DNA from: Dehalococcoidales bacterium
GTDB lineage: Bacteria > Chloroflexota > Dehalococcoidia > Dehalococcoidales > UBA3254
Reading direction: 5' to 3'
DNA: 36,022 nucleotides
Assembly (NCBI GenBank): GCA_016926695.1
Contig: JAFGOB010000156.1
Coordinates: 1 to 36,022, forward strand
The translations under genes and the position numbers were made by a program. Every line of letters begins with the position of its first letter. The first letter of the stretch is position 1. Below, piece after piece: positions 21,352-28,234 of the stretch. The notes beneath the pieces are model-generated. The model was not told the origin of the DNA. It was given only the letters and a program-made list of their open reading frames with translations, and did not search any database.

Positions 21352-23439
21352 ATGGAACAATTCGGACAGGAAAACATTCGTAACGTGGCCTTACTTTCGC
21401 ATTCGGGCGCTGGAAAAACCTCAATCGCTGAAGCGATTTTATTTAATTCAAAAATCATCAATCGTCTGGGTAAGGTGGATGATGGCTCTACCATCTCAGA
21501 CTTTGATCCCGATGAAATAAAACGTAAAATAAGTATTAGTCTCAGCTTGCTGCCTTACGTATGGCAGAATGTCAAGGTTAATCTTATTGATACGCCTGGA
21601 TATGCCGATTTTGTAGGTGAAGTTAAATCGGGGCTGAGGGTAAGTGAAGGGGCTGTAATCGTTATCTGTGCTGCCTCCGGGGTTGAAGTCGGAACCGAGC
21701 TGGTCTGGCAGTATTGTGAGGAAGCCGAATTACCCCGCCTGATCTTTATCAATAAAATGGACCGTGAAAACGCGGATTTCTTCAAAGTAGCTGAAGCTGC
21801 CCAGAAACAATTCGGGGTCAAGTGTGTTCCGGTTCAGATACCGATTGGTTCATATTCCAGCTTCTCGGGTGTGGTGGACCTTGTAAAAATGAAAGCTATC
21901 AAAGGGGATCCGGCTCAGGAAGAAAACATTCCTGTCGAAATTAAAGCACAGGCTGACACATACCGTAATAAACTGGTAGAAGCAGTAGCAGGCGCCGATG
22001 AGAACCTGATCGAAAAATATCTTAATGATGAAACTATAACACAGGAAGAACTGGAGCAAGCTTTAAATACAGCGGTATCAAGCGGCAAGCTGGTACCCAT
22101 TTATTCAGGTTCAGCCTTGCAGAACAGCAGTATCACTTTGCTGATGAATGCTATCAGGCAGTATTTACCCTCCCCCGCAGGAATTCAGGTTGAGATCACC
22201 GATCCATCCAAAGAGGAAAAGCAGAAAATCGATCCTTCTCCCTCTGAATCGCTGGCTGCCCTGGTTTTCAAGACCAGCGCCGATCCATATGTGGGCAAGA
22301 TGACCTATTTCCGCGTGTATACCGGAACTTTAAGCAGCAACTCTCAAATCTGGAATTCGACGCGCAACGAGCAGGAAAGAGTAGGACAGCTTTTTATTGT
22401 CAGAGGAAAAAACCAGGAACCCGCTTCCCAGGTTATCGCCGGAGATATCGGCGTGGTTACCAAGCTGAATGTTACCAGCACGGGAGACACACTTTGCATT
22501 AAAGAAAAACCAATGAAGCTTGATCCAATCGTATTCCCTGTTCCCGTATACAGCGGGGCAGTCACACCCAAGACCAAGGCGGACCTGGACAAGCTGGGTA
22601 CATCACTGGCACGGCTGTCCGAGGAAGATCCTACTGTCAAAGTACACAGGGATACCGATACAGGGGAGATGGTGCTTTCTGGCCTGGGAGAAACCCAGCT
22701 CGAAGTTATAGTTGAAAGAATGCAGCGCAAATTCGGAGTCGGTGTAAACCTCGATACACCCAAGGTACCCTATAAGGAGACCATTACTTCTGCGGCTAAA
22801 GGAGAGTACAAACATAAGAAACAGACCGGAGGGCACGGTCAGTACGGTCATGTATTGCTTGAAGTTGAACCTTTGCCCCGGGGCACCGGTCTTGAATTTT
22901 TAGATGCTATTGTAGGAGGTACAATCCCTCGCAATTATATTCCTGCGGTGGAAAAGGGTGTAAGAGATGCCGTGCATGAAGGAGTCGTGGCCGGCTTCCC
23001 CGTAGTGGATGTGCGTGCCAGGGTTTATGACGGCAGCTTCCATCCGGTGGACTCATCCGAAATATGTTTTAAGATCGCAGGTGCCGGAGCTTTGAGAAAG
23101 GCCATGGACTCGGCCAATCCCGTACTACTTGAACCCATTGTCAAGCTGAAGGTGGTGGTACCAGACAGCTATACCGGTGATATTATGAGCGATTTGAATA
23201 ATAAGCGCGGGCGTGTTATGGGGATGATGCCCGAAGGCGGAAAAAATACCATTGAGGCTGAAGTGCCCCTGGCCGAAATTTTACGGTATGCCATAGATCT
23301 CAAGTCCATCACCCAGGGACGCGGACGATACAGCTACGAACTAAGCAATTATGAGGAGGTTCCTACTTTTATTGCCCAGAAAATCTGCGCTGAACGCAAG
23401 GCTGAATTGGAAGCAAAATCAAGCGAAAAGAAAGAGTAA
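21352..23439 (+). CDS. Elongation factor G-like GTPase (EF-G II type)
   Basis: 695 residues with the full five-domain EF-G layout. The P-loop is SHSGAGKTS (16-24) where canonical EF-G has AHIDAGKTT. Switch II is DTPGYADF (80-87), so the catalytic histidine of DTPGHVDF is a tyrosine. NKMD is at 134-137. Domain IV has 'KKQTGGHGQYGHVLLEVEPL' and domain V 'MSDLNNKRGRVMGM'. From memory this P-loop and Tyr pattern characterise the EF-G-2 paralogue group (as in Thermus), whose exact job is unsettled; translocation, recycling and stress roles have been proposed for paralogues. It is unlikely to be the only EF-G, since it is not beside rpsL/rpsG. Monocistronic. Confidence 0.92.
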   Translation: MEQFGQENIRNVALLSHSGAGKTSIAEAILFNSKIINRLGKVDDGSTISDFDPDEIKRKISISLSLLPYVWQNVKVNLIDTPGYADFVGEVKSGLRVSEGAVIVICAASGVEVGTELVWQYCEEAELPRLIFINKMDRENADFFKVAEAAQKQFGVKCVPVQIPIGSYSSFSGVVDLVKMKAIKGDPAQEENIPVEIKAQADTYRNKLVEAVAGADENLIEKYLNDETITQEELEQALNTAVSSGKLVPIYSGSALQNSSITLLMNAIRQYLPSPAGIQVEITDPSKEEKQKIDPSPSESLAALVFKTSADPYVGKMTYFRVYTGTLSSNSQIWNSTRNEQERVGQLFIVRGKNQEPASQVIAGDIGVVTKLNVTSTGDTLCIKEKPMKLDPIVFPVPVYSGAVTPKTKADLDKLGTSLARLSEEDPTVKVHRDTDTGEMVLSGLGETQLEVIVERMQRKFGVGVNLDTPKVPYKETITSAAKGEYKHKKQTGGHGQYGHVLLEVEPLPRGTGLEFLDAIVGGTIPRNYIPAVEKGVRDAVHEGVVAGFPVVDVRARVYDGSFHPVDSSEICFKIAGAGALRKAMDSANPVLLEPIVKLKVVVPDSYTGDIMSDLNNKRGRVMGMMPEGGKNTIEAEVPLAEILRYAIDLKSITQGRGRYSYELSNYEEVPTFIAQKICAERKAELEAKSSEKKE

Positions 23440-23483
23440 ACTAAAAGAACAACGGTATAGAAACAGGTGGTTACGGGATATAC

Positions 23484-23614
23484 CCGGGCCCGGTTTAACC
23501 CCGGAAGGGGGGCTGGGCTGAGCGAAAAATATATCGCAATATAAAATACGTGATATATTTAAATTACTTTTTAACTGGATACGAAGAGCCCCGCTCTATC
23601 AGGCGGGACTCTTC
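23484..23614 (+). terminator. GC-rich hairpin run after the EF-G-like gene
   Basis: The 322 bases from 23440 to the next start hold three compact structures. CCGGGCCCGG (23484-23493) is a perfect palindrome, CCCC-GGAA-GGGG (23499-23510) is a small stem-loop, and GAAGAG..CCGC with GCGGG..CTCTTC (23583-23614) is a longer stem. None is followed by a long T-run, so they are weak terminator or RNA-end candidates. The remainder of the gap carries the second marR promoter. Confidence 0.4.
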
Positions 23615-23681
23615 CTGTAATTACGGGTATTATGATTAATCCCGTGATGATTTCTTCCATAAAAAATGGTAGCTGCGGCAA

Positions 23682-23732
23682 TTGACCGTCTGTCTATAAT
23701 AGTTTATAATCTATACTGTATATTTTATAAAC
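23682..23732 (+). promoter_or_regulatory. Promoter and operator of the second marR gene
   Basis: TTGACC (23682-23687), 17 bases, TATAAT (23705-23710). A perfect inverted repeat GTTTATAA (23702-23709) and TTATAAAC (23725-23732) overlaps the -10 and the start site, the ideal place for repression. The same octamer occurs at 15498-15505 before the first marR gene. Confidence 0.65.
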
Positions 23733-23761
23733 CAAATCATATAAAGATAAGAAGCCATTCC

Positions 23762-24220
23762 ATGCCGGTTAGTCCGTCATATGAAAACGTAGCAAAAGAC
23801 CTGCTTTCATTGCCTCCATTGATATTCCGAAGAATCCGCAGCAAGCTGAATAGGAATGCTGTAACCGGTTTACCGTTCGGTATAACCTCGCTTCACGTCG
23901 AAATAATGATACTTCTGGAAGACAGAGGCAAGATGCATCTGGCGGAGATCGGAGAAAGGCTTTTTATCGCCAAGGCCCATATGACTCAACTGGTAAACAA
24001 GCTGGTTGAAATGGGACTGGTAGAACGTTCGCTCGACCCCTCCGATAGAAGAATCACCAATATTTTTCTCACCGGTACGGGCCGGCGGATTTTAGATGAA
24101 CATAAGGCCAGCATTATGGCTTCAATTCTTGAAAGTCTATCCAGCCTTAGTCAACGGGAACTTAAGGATCTTTCAGTCTCTCTTAATAAACTAAAGGACA
24201 TTTTGTCACGTCTGCAATAA
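23762..24220 (+). CDS. MarR family transcriptional regulator
   Basis: 152 residues from ATG 23762; the open frame reaches back to 23666, but that start would lie upstream of the promoter. The winged helix is at 'GKMHLAEIGERLFIAKAHMTQLVNKLVEMGLVERSLDPSDRRITNIFLTGTGRRIL' (about 55-110), with the conserved DPSDRR wing. It leads a cluster with MATE and MFS drug pumps on the same strand, 54 and then 21 bases apart, and an operator overlaps its own promoter, so autoregulation and control of the pumps are likely. The inducing compound is unknown. The start has only a weak ribosome binding site. Confidence 0.88.
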   Translation: MPVSPSYENVAKDLLSLPPLIFRRIRSKLNRNAVTGLPFGITSLHVEIMILLEDRGKMHLAEIGERLFIAKAHMTQLVNKLVEMGLVERSLDPSDRRITNIFLTGTGRRILDEHKASIMASILESLSSLSQRELKDLSVSLNKLKDILSRLQ

Positions 24221-24274
24221 ACCTTTTCCGGACAGTCAACTGTTTATATTCGACAAGGAAGTGTAATCAATAAC

Positions 24275-25684
24275 ATGCATAATCCGAATAGTACTATCCT
24301 GGATACTGATAAAATAGGGCGTCTGCTGGTAAGGCTGGCGCTTCCTTCTTTTATCGGAATGTTCGTAATGACCTTATATAACGTGGTTAATACCATATTT
24401 ATCGGGCATTATGTAGGGCCGCTCGGAATAGCCGGCCTTTCTATCGTATTCCCTTTCCAGATGCTGGGTATGGGGCTGGCACAGATGATGGGTACCGGCG
24501 GAGCTTCTCTTATTTCAAGATTATTAGGCCAGCGTAATATTTCAAGGGCTGAGCGCACGCTGGGTAACGCCTTCGCATTAAATATAATAATCTCGCTGAC
24601 CATGACCGCTGCAGGCCTTTCAAATCCGGAGTTCTGGCTGAGACTGGCGGGGGCATCCGATACAATTATGCCCTACGCAAAAGAATATATGGTGATTATT
24701 ATCAGCGGCATTATCCTCAACAATATCGTAATGGCCTCCAATACACTGACCGTGTCGCAGGGCAATGCGCGTATTCCCATGATTGCCAATATCATGGGCG
24801 CTATTCTCAATATTATCCTGGATGCAATTTTCATCATAGGAATGGATATGGGGGTAAGAGGGGCAGCCATCGGAACGGTAATAGCCCAGGGTACTTCAGC
24901 CACGTTTTTTCTGATCTATTATTTCTCCGGCCGGAGCTTTCTTAAAGTCCACCTCAAAAACCTGGTTCCTGATTTAAGCATAATCAGGCCAATCATGGCT
25001 GTTGGCGTGGCTGCGTTTGCCATGACCTTTACGGCCAGTCTTTCAAATATAATAGTAAACCGGACTCTGGAAGCCTACGGAAGCGATCTGGCGATATCGG
25101 CAATGGGAATCCTGAACAGGATTTTAATGTTTGCTTTAATGCCGGGAGTGGTGATAGGCCAGGGCCTGCAGCCAATACTGGGATTTAACTACGGCGCAGG
25201 GCGTTATGATAGAATACTGAGGGCGATAAAAATGGCTATCACAGCTACAACATTGATAGGACTGGCGGCCTTCATAGCCCTGTACTTTTTCCCCGGGGTA
25301 TTTTTCCGTGTTTTTACTTCAGATACAGCCCTGATAGATCTTGGTTCCCTTGCCTCAAAGCGGGTATTTCTGTGTATGTACCTGATCGGATTCATGGGTA
25401 TAGGCTCCATGACTTTTGTTGCCCTTGGCAAAGCAGCACGATCATTTATTGCCTCAATTTCCAGGACAATTGTTTTCCTGATACCTTGTGTTATTATTTT
25501 CAGCAATATCATGGGGCTGGAAGGTGTATGGTTTGCCTTCCCCGCCAGTGATATACTGGCATTCATTTTAATGCTAGTGTTGCTGATTCCTTTGATTAAA
25601 GACTTTAGAAGGAAACTGGAACTTAGAAGAGAAGGCGACCAGTCAGAGTTAGCATCGGCACAGGAGCTCAACCAGAGGGAATAA
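24275..25684 (+). CDS. MATE family multidrug efflux transporter
   Basis: 469 residues, about twelve hydrophobic segments arranged as two similar six-helix halves. The opening 'DKIGRLLVRLALPSFIGMFVMTLYNVVNTIFIGHYVG' and 'GGASLISRLLGQRN' are typical of the NorM/DinF-like MATE class, and the second half repeats the pattern in 'GVVIGQGLQPILGFNYGAGRYDR'. These pumps expel cationic drugs in exchange for Na+ or H+. Cytoplasmic C-terminal tail is charged. The gene is the first effector of the marR-MATE-MFS cluster. Ribosome binding site is distant or weak (AAGGAAG about 14 bases upstream). Confidence 0.92.
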   Translation: MHNPNSTILDTDKIGRLLVRLALPSFIGMFVMTLYNVVNTIFIGHYVGPLGIAGLSIVFPFQMLGMGLAQMMGTGGASLISRLLGQRNISRAERTLGNAFALNIIISLTMTAAGLSNPEFWLRLAGASDTIMPYAKEYMVIIISGIILNNIVMASNTLTVSQGNARIPMIANIMGAILNIILDAIFIIGMDMGVRGAAIGTVIAQGTSATFFLIYYFSGRSFLKVHLKNLVPDLSIIRPIMAVGVAAFAMTFTASLSNIIVNRTLEAYGSDLAISAMGILNRILMFALMPGVVIGQGLQPILGFNYGAGRYDRILRAIKMAITATTLIGLAAFIALYFFPGVFFRVFTSDTALIDLGSLASKRVFLCMYLIGFMGIGSMTFVALGKAARSFIASISRTIVFLIPCVIIFSNIMGLEGVWFAFPASDILAFILMLVLLIPLIKDFRRKLELRREGDQSELASAQELNQRE

Positions 25685-25705
25685 TATTAGTCCGGGTGAA
25701 AATGA

Positions 25706-27106
25706 ATGACGCCGAGACCTGAAATATATCCAGTCAACAAGAGCGTGGTGATTTTTATCGCCACCTTGAGCTCGTTTTTAACTCCCTTCACACTTTCTTC
25801 CGTCAATATCGCCTTACCGACGATCGGTAAAGAGCTTTCGCTGAACGCGATCGAACTTAGCTGGGTAGCTACCGCATATCTTCTGGCATCGGCTGTTTTC
25901 CTGATACCGATAGGCAGGTTTGCCGATATTCAAGGGCGAAAGAAAATATTTTTAACAGGCATAATCATCGATGGTGTAGCTACTCTGCTGTGTATAATCT
26001 CCCATTCAGGGATAGTGCTGATAGCTTTCCGGGCCGTCCAGGGCCTGGGCGCCGCCATGATTTTCGGGACAGGCGTGGCTATTCTGACATCCACTATTCC
26101 AGCGTCTGAAAGGGGAAGAGCCCTGGGCATAAACGTGGCAGCGGTCTACGGGGGTCTATCCGTCGGTCCCCTGGCAGGCGGGGCAATGACCACGTACTTC
26201 GGATGGAGAAGTATCTTTGTCCTGAACGCAGCTATCAGTCTGATCATTATTCTGGCAGTGATATGGAAACTGAGAGGCGAGTGGGCTGACGCCAGGGGAG
26301 AGAAATTCGATATCACGGGATCAATAATCTACAGCCTCGCGCTGGTAGCGGTCATGTTCGGTTTTTCCGAGCTGCCGGATATGACCGGTTTTTGGCTGTT
26401 GCTGGCCGGAGCAGCCGGATTAGCAATCTTCATAGTCTGGGAGTTAAAGCAGAAGTACCCGGTGTTCAAGATGGTGCTGTTTATAAAAAACAAGGTGTTC
26501 GCTTTTTCCAACCTGGCGGCTCTGATCAACTACAGCGCTACTTATTCGGCCAGTTTCCTTTTGAGCCTTTACCTACAATATATCAAGGGCTTCCCTCCCG
26601 AACAGGCAGGTCTGATATTGATTGCCCAGCCGATAATACAGGTAATTGTCTCACCTATTGCCGGAAGCCTGTCGGACAAATTCGAACCACGTGTAATCAC
26701 TTCGAGCGGAATGGCACTGACCACCGCAGGACTGATAATGCTTATTTTCTTGACCGACAACACCAGCCTGGGATATATCATAGCCGGACTGATGGTGCTG
26801 GGACTGGGTTTCGGCCTTTTTTCTTCTCCCAATTCCAATGCCGTCATGAGCTCGGTAGACAGAAAGGAATTCGGCGTAGCATCCGGCATACTGGGCACCA
26901 TGAGGACGCTGGGACAGGCCTTCAGCCTGGGTGTGGCCATGCTGCTTTTCGCATTATTTATCGGAAAAGTGCAGATTACCCCGCTCTATTACCCGGATTT
27001 CCTTTACAGCACCAGGGTGGCCTTTATTATTGCAGCGGCGCTGTGTTTTACCGGCATTTTCGCCTCTGCCGTAAGGGGCAAAACCCATGCCGGGGAGACG
27101 GGCTGA
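25706..27106 (+). CDS. MFS drug efflux transporter, DHA2 (EmrB/QacA) type
   Basis: 466 residues with about 14 transmembrane segments, the size of the DHA2 group. Motif A appears as 'GRFADIQGRKKIF' after the second helix, and motif C-like 'AAVYGGLSVGPLAGG' in the fifth helix marks a drug:H+ antiporter. 'ALPTIGKELSLNAIELSWVATAYLLASA' matches motif D1. It starts 21 bases after the MATE stop with GGGTGA as ribosome binding site and ends 23 bases from the convergent NTF2-like gene. Likely the proton-driven second pump of a locally repressed efflux operon; substrate unknown. Confidence 0.92.
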   Translation: MTPRPEIYPVNKSVVIFIATLSSFLTPFTLSSVNIALPTIGKELSLNAIELSWVATAYLLASAVFLIPIGRFADIQGRKKIFLTGIIIDGVATLLCIISHSGIVLIAFRAVQGLGAAMIFGTGVAILTSTIPASERGRALGINVAAVYGGLSVGPLAGGAMTTYFGWRSIFVLNAAISLIIILAVIWKLRGEWADARGEKFDITGSIIYSLALVAVMFGFSELPDMTGFWLLLAGAAGLAIFIVWELKQKYPVFKMVLFIKNKVFAFSNLAALINYSATYSASFLLSLYLQYIKGFPPEQAGLILIAQPIIQVIVSPIAGSLSDKFEPRVITSSGMALTTAGLIMLIFLTDNTSLGYIIAGLMVLGLGFGLFSSPNSNAVMSSVDRKEFGVASGILGTMRTLGQAFSLGVAMLLFALFIGKVQITPLYYPDFLYSTRVAFIIAAALCFTGIFASAVRGKTHAGETG

Positions 27107-27175
27107 GAAACGGTCCGTGCCCCCTGACCTTAATCCTCTCCTGCGTTGGGGAGAAGAGATTTGTTATGTTTCTCT
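27107..27175. repeat. Possible degenerate CTCTCC/GGAGAG dispersed repeat
   Basis: The stretch reads CCCCTGACCTTAATCCTCTC, then a short loop and GGGGAGAAGAG. It looks like the widespread 'CCCTCACCCTAATCCTCTCC...GGAGAG' small inverted repeat seen in many environmental genomes. It supplies the last codons and stop of the NTF2-like gene on the minus strand. Only one copy is in the window, so the call is tentative. Confidence 0.35.
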
Positions 27176-27813
27176 TCTGTGGTTTTTTTCCCCGTAACCG
27201 GGTGTTTGTAATGAAAAGGAACAATATATCCTGAGGGGTACCTGGTATCCATTTCCCTGGGTTTGTCCGGTTGGGCACTTTTCCGGGGCTGGTGCGTGTC
27301 GATAGCTGCGATTCTTTCCGCTTTCACCCATCCCTCGGACGGTGAGACCATATAGATAGGGTTCCATTTCAGTTTTTTGATCTTCCAGGTACCCTGCTCT
27401 TTTATATATTCGCAGGCATATACCCCGCTGAAGGATGCCGGCCGTACTCCTTTTCCGGAAGGGAAGGCAACCGAACCAAAACCGTACCACCTGCCTTCAG
27501 CGGTTTGGCCGTCTTCGGCAATGTCAATGATATCCGAAAGCTGCATTACCTGGTGTAAAAACTCAGGGTTATCGTCAGGGTCCTCACCGTTGAAATATCT
27601 CCTGATAGATTCTTTGCCGGTATATATTCCAGCGAAAAGGCTTAGAGTGACGTCCGGACAGTCCGCAAAAAGGTCCACTATCTCATCCTGCATCCAGTGT
27701 TCAAGATAATAGCCATAGGCTTTTTGCAGTCTGCGTATGGCCTCCAGATCTTTCAGTCTTGCAACCTGGTTTTCAAGCTCCTTGATTCTCTGTTCCATTT
27801 CATCCAAGTCCAT
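27130..27813 (-). CDS. NTF2/SnoaL-like fold protein
   Basis: 227 residues. An N-terminal heptad-like helix (DEMEQRIKELENQVARLKDLEAIRRLQKAYGYYLEH, 4-39) leads into a SnoaL-like alpha+beta cone fold: 'DEIVDLFADCPDVTLSLFAGIYTGKESIRRYF' and 'ISDI..AEGRWYGFGSV' then 'GTWKIKKLKWNPIY'. Such proteins are small-molecule-binding cones, some acting as hydratases, cyclases or isomerases. The C-terminal 60 residues are Pro/Lys/Arg-rich and look disordered, and the last few codons fall in a possible dispersed repeat. The start has a perfect AGGAGGT eight bases upstream. Catalytic residues cannot be assigned. Confidence 0.82.
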   Translation of the reverse strand: MDLDEMEQRIKELENQVARLKDLEAIRRLQKAYGYYLEHWMQDEIVDLFADCPDVTLSLFAGIYTGKESIRRYFNGEDPDDNPEFLHQVMQLSDIIDIAEDGQTAEGRWYGFGSVAFPSGKGVRPASFSGVYACEYIKEQGTWKIKKLKWNPIYMVSPSEGWVKAERIAAIDTHQPRKSAQPDKPREMDTRYPSGYIVPFHYKHPVTGKKTTEEKHNKSLLPNAGED

Positions 27814-27855
27814 GAATACCTCCTGGCAAAATTATTATTCGATTCTTAATATTGA

Positions 27856-28053
27856 TCAATTCAGATTTTCGTAGTATATCCTGGAGACTGTATACTTGAC
27901 AGTCTGGTTTTTACTTTCAGATGTAAACATAGTGGCACGGACAAACTGCGCATACCCCTTTTTAAGCTGCCAGTATAAAGTGATGAAGAACCAGGGCAGC
28001 CAGAAAATAAAGGCGGCCCATTTCCAGATTTTTATTGCTGCCAATTTGAGCAT
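27856..28053 (-). CDS. Possible Trp-rich membrane micro-protein
   Basis: 65 residues. The first half, KIWKWAAFIFWLPWFFITLYWQLKKGY (8-34), is one strongly hydrophobic, tryptophan- and phenylalanine-rich helix flanked by lysines, consistent with a small membrane protein. The second half is polar. It lies 43 bases upstream of the NTF2-like gene on the same strand. Doubts: no good Shine-Dalgarno precedes the ATG, and a TATAAA overlapping the start codon could instead be the -10 box of the downstream gene. No family is recognised. Confidence 0.4.
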   Translation of the reverse strand: MLKLAAIKIWKWAAFIFWLPWFFITLYWQLKKGYAQFVRATMFTSESKNQTVKYTVSRIYYENLN

Positions 28054-28119
28054 TTATAGTTTAGCCTGACAATACGTTAACAAAAACGCCGGGGATATAT
28101 TTTGGTTACGGATAACAGG

Positions 28120-28170
28120 TCACCGGCAGTTTTTCCAAACATAAAGGGGATCACCGGCAGGACTGTCCTG
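28120..28170. repeat. Direct repeat and palindrome after ftsK
   Basis: TCACCGGCAG occurs at 28120-28129 and 28151-28160. The second copy runs into the perfect palindrome CAGGAC-T-GTCCTG (28158-28170). These lie in the 181-base gap downstream of ftsK; there is no T-run, so a terminator role is doubtful. Confidence 0.45.
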
Positions 28171-28234
28171 TAATATCTTAAGGACTGGAACGACAAATAT
28201 CAATGGGACTAAAGCCTATTTATTCTATAATATA

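Noticed and set aside
23666..23761. Upstream extension of the second marR gene
   Set aside because: The extension begins before the likely promoter, so it would not be transcribed, and the family N-terminus fits 23762.
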